Source of the DNA: Hesseltinella vesiculosa
Lineage: Eukaryota > Mucoromycota > Mucoromycetes > Mucorales > Cunninghamellaceae
Assembly: GCA_002104935.1 (NCBI GenBank)
Contig: MCGT01000020.1
Span: forward strand, 397,983-461,982
Length of the DNA stretch: 64,000 bases
Reading direction: 5' to 3'
A program made the position numbers and the translations under genes. Positions 10,514 to 21,256 of the stretch are shown piece by piece (position 1 is the stretch's first letter; each line of letters begins with the position of its first letter). Under the pieces are notes generated by a model that was not told the DNA's origin, did not search any database, and saw only the letters and a program-made list of their open reading frames with translations.

Positions 10514-12509
10514 ATGCCATTCACTTATCAAGTAAGTTGCTACCACTATGTTGGCTTTATTTTTTTTTGAAAAAAGTGGCGGGCGACAATGGGATCGTGA
10601 CTCATTCTTATTTAAATCAAACAGGAAGCGATCAACAAACTGAACTCGCTCCAGACCAATGCTGCCTTGTTAGAACAATTGCGCAAGGCAGGCCCAAGAA
10701 TGAATCAATACAGCCTGCCAGAAATGCGACACTACTTTCAACGGATTGGCTACAAGGTAAGGGATCGCTGTGTCTTGCTTTAGTTTTAACGACGCACCAC
10801 ACTCACCTGTTCTCTCTTGGCCATTCATTGTGGTTGTGCACTGTTAGACCGAGGACTTTAATCAATTAAATGTAATCCATATTACCGGCACCAAGGGAAA
10901 AGGCAGCACCTCCGCTCTGACACAATCCATCCTACGCCACTATCCCTCAGACAAGCCTATCCGCACTGGCCTGTTCACTTCGCCTCACTTGGTTGCAGTG
11001 CGCGAACGTATCCGCATCAACGGCGAGCCCATTAGCGAAGAATTGTTTGCCAAGTACTCGGAAGACGTGTGGAATCGACTGGAAGATACCAAGCACGAAC
11101 ATATCCTCTTTGGCGAAGAGTTCCTCAGCGATAGTCCCAAACAGGCCATCCGTGACAAACGTAATCACCCTGACAAGCCCATCTATTTCCGTTACCTGAC
11201 ATTGCTGGCCATGCACGCCTTTGTTCAAGAAAAGGTGTGTGCCAGAGGGAGAAGAGAGGGCGGGGGCGGACAATGGACTAAATTTTTTTTAATAGGTGGA
11301 CGTGGCCATCTTGGAAGTCGGTGTGGGTGGTGAATATGACTCGACCAATATTGTAGAACAACCAGTTGTTTGTGGCATCACGTCTCTCGGCTTGGATCAC
11401 GTGAGCGTGCTGGGTGATACCATTGATCAAATCGCATGGCATAAGGCTGGCATTATCAAGGTAAAAACAAGGGGTTAGAAAAGGAGGTTGGCGCCAATTT
11501 TTTTTTTTATGCATCTCCTTTTTTTTCTCTTTTTGGGTATGGCTTTATAGGAAGGTCGGCCTGTTGTGTGCTTTGAACAAGTGCCTGAAGCGATGGAAGT
11601 GGTCAAACAACGCGCTGCTGAAAAACATGCAAGTTTGTTTTTATGGAGTACAGAATGCCGTTGACCGTGAATTTCTTCTTGCTAGGCTCCTTTGAAAATC
11701 ATTTCGGCGAATGAAGTGGATCATTTGAAAGAGGTCAAGGTTGGTTTGGCTGGTCAGCATCAAAAACAAAATGCCTTGGTGGCCATAGAACTGTGCAGGA
11801 CGTGGCTCAAGGAAATCCGAGGCGAACCGTTGGATGAAGCTGTCCCTGGAGGCTTTTTAGATGGCTTGCAAAAGGTGGTTTGGCCCGGTCGCGGGCAAGA
11901 ACTGGCCATTGACGAGACCAAGTATGCTAGTAAGACCAACAACGTGAAATGGTACCTGGATGGTGCTCACACCAAAGAAAGCCTGGAAGTATGCCGGGAT
12001 TGGTTCAAGGAGGCCGTCTCTCAAAATGCCTCGGTCGCCAAGCGGGTATTGGTGTTCAACTGCACAAACGGAAGAGATGGTCCTCGACTCTTACAAATCA
12101 TGTCTAGTCTCCAAGACGGCCTCCAGTTTGATCATGTTGTGTTCACAACCAATGTTACCTTCCGCCAAGGTTACACATCAGGTATTCCCCCTCCCCTCCA
12201 CCCAAAAAAAAAAAAAAAAGAATTCCAACTAAAAAAAATATATATATATTCCCTCTGATAGACAACACTAACAACACTGTGTCCATGCAAGATGCTGTTT
12301 CGATGCAACAATCTCTAGCCGAAAGCTGGCAAGCTCAAGTACCTGGGTTTGCAAAAGATCATGTGCATGTGGTGGGCAGCATTGAAGAAGCCATTGACTG
12401 GGTGGTGGATTATGGTCAACAGCAAGACCAAGCCGTCCAAGTGCTTACGACAGGAAGCTTAATCATGGTCGGCAACACTTTGACAGTGCTGGGTATTGAG
12501 CCTCGATAA
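10514..12509 (+). CDS. Folylpolyglutamate synthase
   Basis: ATP-dependent ligase of the Mur/FPGS family that adds glutamates to folates in cytosol and mitochondria (Met7-like). Seven exons: 10514-10531, 10625-10756, 10848-11234, 11296-11460, 11551-11628, 11686-12181, 12262-12509, giving 507 residues. Signatures are the P-loop TGTKGKGS (63-70), [35 protein letters not shown], the mobile-loop Lys region WHKAGIIK, and WYLDGAHT near the C-terminal domain. Exon 1 codes only six residues. The intron after exon 5 starts with GC (CAT|GCAAGT), the only phase-compatible choice. No clear mitochondrial presequence is seen at this start; an upstream alternative start cannot be excluded. Confidence 0.95.
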
Positions 12510-12772
12510 GAATAATAAAAGGAGACAACATTGTGCAAACCTAAAAAAAGGTTTAAAAAAAAAAACAAAATTGCCCGCCATTGCATTTTGTGTGTGTGCA
12601 ACCCTGACTTGCCCCCTTTTTTCCTTCCCCTTTATTTTTCTATTTGCACTTTTCGAACTCACCTCCTTTCTTTCTTTCTCTGATTTGTCCTCTTCCATTG
12701 CATTCCTTTGAACCCACCCATTCTTGATACACGTCAAAATAAGTGAAAGACTTGAAATAAGGCGATATTGGT

Positions 12773-15114
12773 ATGTCACAACATGCGCTCTCGGTTCATC
12801 CCACGACTTCGGAAAGTCCTCCCACCCCCACTCCACCGACCTCTCAACGTGTTTCAAAAGCCATCTTGAAATCCGCCATTCAAAAGGCCAATGCAGCGGT
12901 TGTCCTTGACAAAGCCAACGATGTCCGTGGCGCTATTGATGCTTATTCGGAAGCGGTTCAGCTGCTCAACCATGTCCTGAATATGGAATCAAAAACCTCT
13001 GACAAGCAGCGTTTGCAAGATACCGTAAGTGCTTCTTCCCCCCCCCTTTTTTTCCCCCTTTCATTCCTCTGATCATTGCTTTTTTGTTTTATCCCTCCTC
13101 ATTGACAGTACAGCAAATATGTCAAGCGGATTCAGTACCTGAATGGCCTAAAGGCAGATCAGGAGACTGATTCTGGTTTTTCTCGTTCATCCAAAACATC
13201 GTCACTGTTGCGCAAAATGAACTCATCTACTTCCTTGGACCTGAAATCCATGGACTCCTTGCCCTCCATCGCTTCCAAACACACGTCCACCCAAAGCAAT
13301 GCCAGCACCATGGCCACGCCGATTCCTCGTCCTCGCCATCACTCTCAAACCGGCCCACCACCTTCGCCTATCTCCTCCAAAAGCACTCCTTTGCGATCCT
13401 CAGCCCCATTAACCCAACCGAACACCGACCCTCCTCCACCTCCTCTGGAGCCCAAGTCGATCCACCGGCCGACAAGGAAGAGCTCACGCGCGGCTGCCAA
13501 GCTGCATCTGGACGGCTCTGCTCTACCGTCCCAGCCCGTTCCGCCACCACCGCCTCCCATTTCCGCTCAGCGGCCTCGCAAGGACTCCCAGTCTCTCCCT
13601 CCCACTGCCTTGTCGGTGCCGCTTGTCCAACAACAGTCTTCGCCCTTGCCGACGCTCACAACCGCCGCCAAGAGGATATCGGTCAGCAGCGACGATTCCG
13701 TTTCCAGCGACGATTCCGACAGTGCGTTTGTTCCTGCCAGCGACTATCAGCCAGCCTTGGCTCTGCCTTCGTTGATCTCGTCGTCTGCCGATCACATGCC
13801 TGTCCATGGCTCATCGGCCATCTCCACCGATACCGTCCAATGTCCCATGGACCCTCCAGACAATGACGACGACTCGGAAGACGACGTTGAGGATGGCCAG
13901 GGTCAAGAGAAAGACGATTTTGCGAACACTGTCCATCGTGCCTCAGCTGTGTCGTCGGTGCCCATGGCCACCTCGTATTCCCAACCCCAATCGCAATCCG
14001 CCGCCCGCTCGCGGACCTCCAGTTTACCACGAAAATTGAACCTGTCTCGCCAAGGCTCCGGCCATCGGATCCAGCGCCTTGTGTCGCTTGACTTTCAAGA
14101 TGACCGCCCTGTGCTGAATCGTAAATCCTCGGCCCTCAGCATGCGCCGCAAGAACCAGCGGTCGTCTCGCAACAGTCTGGATGGCTCAGCCCTGGGTGTC
14201 ACGGCTGGGTCTATGCAGCCGACCACCTCCATGGCGTCCTCGCCACCTGCCACCATGACGTCGCCTTTATCGTCCGCCGTGATCCCCCAAGAACCACCCA
14301 TTGCCAACCACCTCGATTCTCATCTGCACCTCGTCCTGGCCTTGGAACAATCCATGCTCCAAGGAAGCTTTGTCACCCCCAATTTGTTTATACCCAAAAA
14401 TTTATGGCAAGTGATAAAGCGTGACACACACACACACACACGCACCAAAAAAAAAAAAAGGTCTTACACGTTTTATATAGGCTTCAATCCAATGTTCGGT
14501 TGACGTCAATGGATATCAAGATGGCAGCATGTGAAACCTTGATGGTGGACCTAACGCGGATTGAAAAGTGGCGCAACCTGGATGACATTCGTGGCAGTCT
14601 GCGGTTGATTGAATCTCTTGAAGAAGTGGTCGACAACCTGCAGCTGACGCTGTCCAAGAAACTGAAGCGTGACAGCCTGGCCGATCAAGACGATGCCACC
14701 TCCCCAACCATGGATGACCTGGCCTCCACCACCTCCCTGGCCTCGACTAACACGATGATGTCCAACTCGGGTAACTCACAGGGCAAACGACACATCATGT
14801 CATGGGGCAGCAAGCTGTCCAAGTCCGTAGAGCGGATGAACGCCTTTGCCCTGTCCAACAAAGTGGAGGACCAGCATCGCCAGTACATCCAGGTTCTGCA
14901 AAAGTTATTTTACAGGCTCCATGTCCTGGATCTCTGGTTCCAACATTATGCCAGCAAGGATCGCCAAAAGAACCCTCACTACGATACATTGCTTGCCAAA
15001 CTGGGAAAGGTGTGTGATGGAATCAATCGAGTTGTGGGAGGTTTTGTCCTTCGTGATGTTGCTGTCCTACTTGGCAAATGGTTAAAACGGGGCGGCTCTT
15101 GGGTGAATGACTGA
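12773..15114 (+). CDS. MIT-domain-containing protein
   Basis: Three exons (12773-13024, 13109-14406, 14481-15114) give 727 residues. Residues about 25-110 form an MIT-type three-helix hairpin (SKAILKSAIQKANAAVVLDK ... AIDAYSEAVQLL ... YSKYVKRIQYL); such domains bind ESCRT-III tails. A long Ser/Pro-rich disordered linker with an acidic patch follows. The conserved C-terminal half begins at the motif IPKNLW|LQSNVRL and contains helical segments ending near FVLRDVAVLLGKWL. The second intron must use a GC donor (TG|GCAAGT at 14407) to keep this motif in frame. This architecture is widespread in fungi; the molecular role is inferred only. Confidence 0.88.
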
Positions 15115-15299
15115 ACCCTTGGTCTCTTTACTTTTTTTCTATACAACTCCTTTACCTATTGCTTATTTGTGTACATTTTTTTTAGCTTCACATCGGTTTC
15201 TTCTATTTGCACAAAGTTGGATTCCTTTTTATTAAATGTAATTCCTAGTTCACAGCCTTGGAACAGTATGTACAGAGCAAGAAAGGTTGGGAGGGGTAT

Positions 15300-15605
15300 T
15301 TATGGAAGGATATCCATATCTTTGGAAGAGAGTGTCAGCTGGAGTACATGGTCTACCTCAGTTGCGACTTGACCGATTTTTTGCTCTCGTTGTTGTCGAG
15401 TGTAGCTCTTGTGACGCTTTCCCTGGCCCCTTTGAAAGGTGTGAATAAAGAGATCCTCGTTCCATTCAAACCCTTCATGGCAGTTCATGATGACGAGCAC
15501 TGGGTAAGCATAATCTTGATAGATTGGCCGAGCGCTTGGTGAGTCGTACACGGTGTATTCATAATCTTCTTGCGAAGGACGGGTGGGTGATTGCATAGCA
15601 GGCAT
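15300..15605 (-). CDS. Small uncharacterised protein (GFEWNEDLF motif)
   Basis: A single-exon 101-residue frame. It has a Tyr-rich N-terminus, a central VIMNCHEGFEWNEDLF block, a basic middle (KRHKSYTRQQREQK) and an acidic end (SSKDMDILP). The composition and clean ATG make it look coding, and the central block resembles a motif I associate with short Mucorales proteins, though I cannot verify that. Function unknown. It lies tail-to-tail with the MIT gene and head-to-head with the arrestin gene. Confidence 0.6.
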   Translation of the reverse strand: MPAMQSPTRPSQEDYEYTVYDSPSARPIYQDYAYPVLVIMNCHEGFEWNEDLFIHTFQRGQGKRHKSYTRQQREQKIGQVATEVDHVLQLTLSSKDMDILP

Positions 15606-15824
15606 GCTTTAATGTTTCAACAATGGATAAGAAGCGGTTGTCAAGAATGAAAAAAAAAAAAGAGAAACGAAAAAGGAGGAATGAACAAGAAAAAGCAACG
15701 AACAGCTGACTGTGGGTTTGAATGACTCCGCATTTGGGAACCTGGGCTTTCTTCAAGTTAAAAAAGGAAAAAGCGAGTTTTCTTGTTCTTTCTCTTTTCT
15801 TTTCCAGCGATTCGGTTTGTCTTG

Positions 15825-17428
15825 ATGATCTTTTCTTTAAAGAGTGAAAAACATCATGTCAAGTCGTTCAAATTAAACATTACCAATGGTAGTCATGACA
15901 AGCCTATTGCCTTTGGGCCGTGCTCTGTGGTCAATGGTAAGGAAGAAAATTCCACTCATTCCAACAAAAAAGAAAAAACGCACCGACTTGCTCATGGGGT
16001 GCCCTTGTAGGAAAGGTCAATCTCCACGTGTCCAAGACACAGTACGTCCACCAGCTTAAAGTGATGTTTGAATGCACTGTGGCTACAAAACGACATCAAA
16101 AGACCATCTTTTCCGTTGCATCCGTGCTTTTAGACAGCCAGTCTCCGAGGTCAAGAACCCAAGGTAAGCGTGACAAAGTCAATCCTTCTCCTGCCTCTTC
16201 CATTGTCGTGGGAGCATTGGGCTTATCGTTTGGGAAAGACATAGCTGACAAAAACCTTTTTTTTTTTTGGGGGGGGGGACAACACCTAGGCATAGAGCTC
16301 CAGGCTGGCAACCACATGTATTTGTTTGCGATCAAGTTACCCGAAACAAACTACCCACCCACACTTCATGATGCGCAATATGGTCACCAGGTGAACTTTT
16401 CTCTTCAAGGCCATTTGGAGCTGGCTCGCCCTGGCCTGCAACTGCACACCCCACCTGTACATATCCTTTATCTTCCTTTGGTCACCTGCGAATCCATCGC
16501 TCCTTCGTCACCTATCCAACGCCAAAAAATATTCCAGCACCGTCATAACCGGATCCAAATCGACGCCAAACTACTACGACCAGCATGCTGCCCAGGTACC
16601 TTTGGTGAAAGAATTGCCTGGATGGGAAAATTTATACTCTTTTGGCCTTTTTTTTTTAAAGGTGATTTGTGTACCATCCAATTGACCACACACAATCAAT
16701 CTGACTTCAAAATCATGCATGTGGAACTGGCCATGATCTCTTCCGTTACAAGCCAATTTGCTCAACAAGGCATCCAACGGTTCAACCATACCGAACATAC
16801 CCAAAGGTACTCGATTGCCCAGAAACACAACGACATTTATCAGACACAGCTGCAGTTCAAGATACCGTCCCATTGCGTGCCGTCTGCCCAATCACACCAA
16901 TATATCGACATTGCCTACCAGCTGATGCTCACCATCCCTCTCTTTGCCTCTTCTTCCACAAACCCATACACGTCCATGATGATCTCACTTCCAGTCATGA
17001 TTGCCACCGTGCCTTCGGTTGTTCCTGCCGGCCCAGGGCCCTCCATGTCCTCCATGACCTTGTTACCCCTGCCCCGATTGCAAATCCCGCCCACTTACCA
17101 AGATTCCCATGGTTCCCGTTTAGCCACCGACCTGCCAAGCTTTTTGGATCAATTGACAGACAGCAGCGGCGAATCGCCGCTGCCAAGCCCTTTGAGTGCC
17201 TTCTCGATGGATGGCAGCTGGACAGACCCTGACTCCCATTCACCTTTGCTCGACCACACAGACCACGACTTGATGCTTGTGCCACCTCTTGTCTTACCCA
17301 GTTCCTCGCCCTCGGCCCATCTCCCTCCTGAACCCCCAGCCATCGTTGTCCAACAGGACGAGTCTGGTCACTTGATGGTCCCAACTGCACCCAATCCTCA
17401 TAGGTCACGCACTGCTGTCTTGTCATAA
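15825..17428 (+). CDS. Arrestin-related trafficking adaptor
   Basis: Four exons: 15825-15936, 16011-16163, 16290-16595, 16662-17428, giving 445 residues. Beta-rich arrestin N and C halves are recognisable (FKLNITNG, VHQLKVMFEC, GNHMYLFAIKLPE; then GDLCTIQLTTHNQSDFKI and IAYQLMLTIPLF). The tail has a PPTY motif (PPxY, 17087-17098) that would recruit an Rsp5/Nedd4 ubiquitin ligase, as in yeast ARTs that direct endocytosis of plasma-membrane transporters. Introns 2 (126 nt) and 3 (66 nt) are multiples of three with no in-frame stop, so retained forms would stay open. The start chosen is the first ATG in frame; the cargo is unknown. Confidence 0.85.
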
Positions 17429-17628
17429 ACTGAAAGCTTGTAATTTTAAAAATAAAACCTCTCGTGACAATAAAAGATGATGGCTTCCTTCAAACACCTG
17501 ATTGTTCGGCTTGAATTCGACAAACAGATCCCTGTTGCTTTATTTGCAACAAGCTGGTTTTCTTGAAAAAAAAAAAAAAAAAGCTTGTTCCTGAAGAGGA
17601 AAGACATCATGAACTTTGGGAAACTGGA

Positions 17629-19089
17629 TCAGAGCTTGGCTCGAAGATGGTGCCCATGTTGATAACTTCTGTACATGGCCAGTAGGTCATAGCGCAAAAC
17701 TTCGCCGGTGATAGGGGATCGAGGGATGGCGGGAGTGAACAGGATGAAGCCAGTCATCATTTTCTTGGATGCATCTGGCACGTGCTCATTGACCCAAGCA
17801 AGAATTCTGCTGGCCAGCTGACCGTCCTCATCCTTCTCCAAGGGTGCAGCAAACACCACAGGCATGACGGCCTTCTTGGTGTCATCATACACCCCAATCA
17901 CAGCTGCATCCTTCGTCAGTGGACAAGCTTTGAATGTTGATTCCAATTCCGTGTAGGCCTCCTGGCAGAAAAAAAAAATGAGCTGTTTGTGGGTAGAGGT
18001 TACACCACGCTCACTTACATGACACGCTGTTGCGTTCTTTAAGAAGTTGTGATGATATCCGTGTAGGCCATGGATCCCATTCGACAAGAGTGCTACAACA
18101 ATAAAAAAAAAAAAAGAATGGGTCAGTTCCGGCCTATTTCCTCATTTGGAAGCTAGGCTATCTTACCCAGATTCAACGAGTCGCGACCAAGAGCAAGCTG
18201 CGAGCATTGGTATTCATCCACCTTGAAGGAATTGACGACGTCATGACGTGAAAAGGAAGGATATTCTCGGATCAAATCATACACATTCAAAAGGTGCTGG
18301 TGATGACCATGCAAGCCATAGCTAAAGAAGAACTTGGTCAGTACCACTTTTTGGGGTGCCTCGCCTCATTTGGAATGACTTACTTGGTGTAATGCATTGG
18401 GTTCATCAACAAGTAGGAGTCACCAAAAGCGGCCAAGGCTGGGGAAGTAAGAGGCAGATCAAGAGGATGAGCTAGTACATGGCCCCACCAAGAGGTACGA
18501 TGATGAGGATCAGGCAGCATGGCATACACATTCTGGATACCGAGCTGCTGGCAACGAGGCACAAGCAAGTCCAGGGCGTCGGGGTGTGAAAGCACCAGCT
18601 TGATATTGGTCAGCGTTCCCAGTCTTCTTACAGCCACTTCGTGTGGCTGGGCATAGGCCGACAGAGGAAAGACTTCAGCGCCTTTGTGGAAGCAGCAAAA
18701 AAAAAAAAAAGAGAGAGAGAGAGGGCAATGAGTCACTGGCGCTAGTTTGTATGTTGGGTGATTACCTGTTAACAAGCTGCCAAAGTAGCTTGCGCAAGAA
18801 TAGATCTGTACCGAGAAGACTGGCCTGAGTCTCAATGCAGGACGGGGAGCATATTTTTTTTTTGTCTTACCGAGTTTGGCGCGTAAAAACAGACTTGGTC
18901 ACCGCGACCAACACCCATCCTTTTCAAGCCAGATACCAAGCCCAAGACCAGTAACTTGAATTCACGACCACGGATCGTCTCGGATGCGTTGGTTTCCAAT
19001 TGCAGTGTGCAGTGATCTGGGATCTGGTGCAGATACACCAACGCGTGTTCCGAAGCTGGTAATGCCATGGAATGGAAAGAAGACATCAT
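17629..19089 (-). CDS. Acyl-CoA synthetase (AMP-binding) family relative lacking the adenylating core
   Basis: Six exons on the minus strand (19089-18871, 18805-18766, 18681-18384, 18321-18167, 18092-18019, 17961-17629), 372 residues. The N-terminal part matches the ANL family (GDQVCFYAPNS, YFGSLLTGAEVFPLSAY) and so does the C-terminal lid (AVIGVYDD, MPVVFAAP, ILAWVNEHVP, AIPRSPITGEVLR). Between them the ATP P-loop (usually SSGTTGxPKG), the YGxTE motif and the DxGD hinge are absent; the region instead holds His-rich segments (YGLHGHHQHLLNVYD, HGLHGYHHNF). Normal relatives have about 540-570 residues. The usual catalytic Lys context near the C-terminus reads TGEVLR, so Lys is missing. Probably catalytically dead or decaying, although all splice phases are intact. 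An in-frame ATG at 19134 is an alternative start. Confidence 0.75.
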
Positions 19090-19445
19090 GTTGTCAGAAA
19101 GAGAAAGAAAAAAGCATGCACCATTGACCCTCATTTTATACTTTCAGCGCCTTCAAGTTGATCTTGGCACCAATTTAGTATCGCCCGAAGGAATCCGTCG
19201 GAGGAGGTCCATGTCTTGCTTTTTGTAAACAAAAAAAAATGGACGGGGGGCATTGAGCTTAGCTTTGTCGATGCTCAAGGCCATTTACAGTAACAAACAG
19301 ACAGCCGCTTGTGGCACCCGATCTCGATGATGACAACACTTCTTGCACTTTCTTTTCCCGTCATGAACGCCGACTTTACGTGGTAAGGATACTATTTTTT
19401 TTTTTTTTGGGAGGAGAGGGCGGGTGTGAGTGCTAACTCTTTTCA

Positions 19446-19810
19446 TTTGATCATGCTAATGTCAATAATGGCAGCTTGGTCAATGAAGAAGGAGATGCAT
19501 CTGTTTTTGTCATTGTGCTTGGGAATCTTTTTGGGGTGCACTGATGGTATGGCGTCCAGCAACGCTTCATGGCTTTCCTTTTTTGTTCTGCTCCGACGCC
19601 ATCCTTTCCTGTCTGTTCTCACCAGAAAGTATCTTGAAACTCTTGACGTTCAGCATTTGTCTTTCTTTGGTAAAATTTCTATTTCCACTCATGCCTCTAC
19701 CTAAAAATAAATCCAAGCAGCAGTTCCATGGGAATATTTTGGTTGTCTTGAAGAAGTCGAATTTTTCGTAGAGGGTCAGCTGCACCAATGACACGCGCTG
19801 GACCCAATGC
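19446..19810 (-). pseudogene. Fragmented coding-like sequence, unrecognised
   Basis: Three protein-like blocks follow each other on the minus strand but in different frames: GAADPLRKIRLLQDNQNIPM (about 19740-19785), RKTNAERQEFQDTFW (about 19635-19680) and KKESHEALLDAIPSVHPKKI followed by NRCISFFIDQA, ending in a stop near 19450. Joining them needs introns of only about 32-36 nt with weak sites, and no good ATG precedes the first. Either a small gene with very short introns or a decayed one. The rest of 19090-19877 holds homopolymers only. Confidence 0.35.
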
Positions 19811-19877
19811 CTTCTCACTCTGTCCCCATTTTTTTCTTTCCCTTCTTTATTACAAACAAGCCGATGGAACAGAAGAA

Positions 19878-21026
19878 CTACACAATACGTTCCAATTCAC
19901 GGGCATAGGCCAATGTGCGGGTGATAATTTGCTCTTGGGGAATTTCCACGGCATCCTTGTCATCGGCAGTGAAGTGAATGATCTGCTCGGCAGGGTTGAT
20001 CTTCCAGCCTCGTTCGTTGGCAAAGGACATTAGTTCTTGGGTGTTGTTCAAAAACAAAAGCGTGGCGGCATCTTGTAATGGCAAGGAATCGTAAGCCTTT
20101 TCGCTGCAGCTAGCGATTTCGTTTCTAATGCGAACCCGGGACAAAAATATAAATATAAAATAAAAGGTCAGTGAACTGATGGTAAGACTTTTTTTTTCCC
20201 CATACCTGACAGTGGAGATCAGCGTGTCGTAAAAAAACAAGAATTCTTCGCCTTTCACCGACCCTCTTGAGCTCCACACTTTGTTGTAGCTGCCTTCCAT
20301 CAAGAATTGTTCTAATACATCAAGCATGTATGTCAGTTCCTCCTATCCGTCACGTTTAGCTTTCTCTCCATTACCTAAATCAACAGCTTGCTTGATGTAA
20401 GGGTTGGCTTGGAGTTGTTGTGAATCGATGGTTTCCAAAGCCGTGTGGAAATCGGAAAGGCGGTTTTGCGACAATAAACGAAGGAGGTTGAGACCGATCA
20501 AAGGATACATTTGGCTCGAGGCTGGCAGTACTGACCTTTGTACACCAAGGTCAAGGGGGGGGGGGCAATAAGAAAAAAAAAACCGTCAGCTGTGCTGGCA
20601 GGGATTTTGTCGAAGAACTCACCCAAGATCATGATAATAAGGATGTAATTGAGCAATGTAGCGTTCGAATGAAGCAATGTCCTTGGCCCGCACACTGATG
20701 TAGGCGCCCATCTCTAGAATGTCGCCTGCAAACCAACCGAAGAAAGAAAAATCAAATGGTAAGCATCTGTTTTGGCCGATTGGGCGCTACATCATCTTAC
20801 GGGTAGCCAGCAGGGTATCCTTATCAATTTGTTGAGGATTGGGGGCGTAAGCACCAAGCTGGATCATGGCAATCTACAAGTAAAAGCATGTCAGATGGGC
20901 TGCTTGACATTTGAAGGAAAGAGATTTTACCTTGGCTTGCACCAAGACTTGCTGACATTTGGCAAGATTGGATGCTTGCAAATCGGCTTGCAATTGATCA
21001 TGAAGACTACGTAATTGAGCGGCCAT
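19878..21026 (-). CDS. RPN12: 26S proteasome regulatory subunit Rpn12 (PSMD8)
   Basis: Lid subunit of the 19S particle, a PCI-family protein needed for proteasome assembly. Six exons (21026-20931, 20873-20801, 20725-20623, 20535-20375, 20311-20206, 20124-19878) give 261 residues, near the usual size of about 270. Recognisable segments are LEMGAYISVRAKDIASFERY, YPLIGLNLLRLLSQNRLSDFH, FLMEGSYNKVWSSRG and the winged-helix end AATLLFLNN ... WKINPAEQIIHF. All phases agree. Fungal RPN genes often carry an upstream PACE element (GGTGGCAAA); I did not see a clear one. Confidence 0.95.
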
Positions 21027-21256
21027 GGTTATAAGAAAGAGTGCTTTTTTTTAAAAAAAATGAAGAAAGCGTAGCAAGAAAAAAAAAACTGGAAACAAAA
21101 GGTACGCGTGTACAAAGTAGCTGATGTTTTTTTTCAAAAAAAAAAAAGAGGCGGGGATTCAATCACCCAAAAAAAGGTCCTCCGTTGTTGGTTGACACTT
21201 CCCGTGCTGACATTTTCATGAAGCAAGTTCATTGATGTTGATGGGAATGTTTTATT

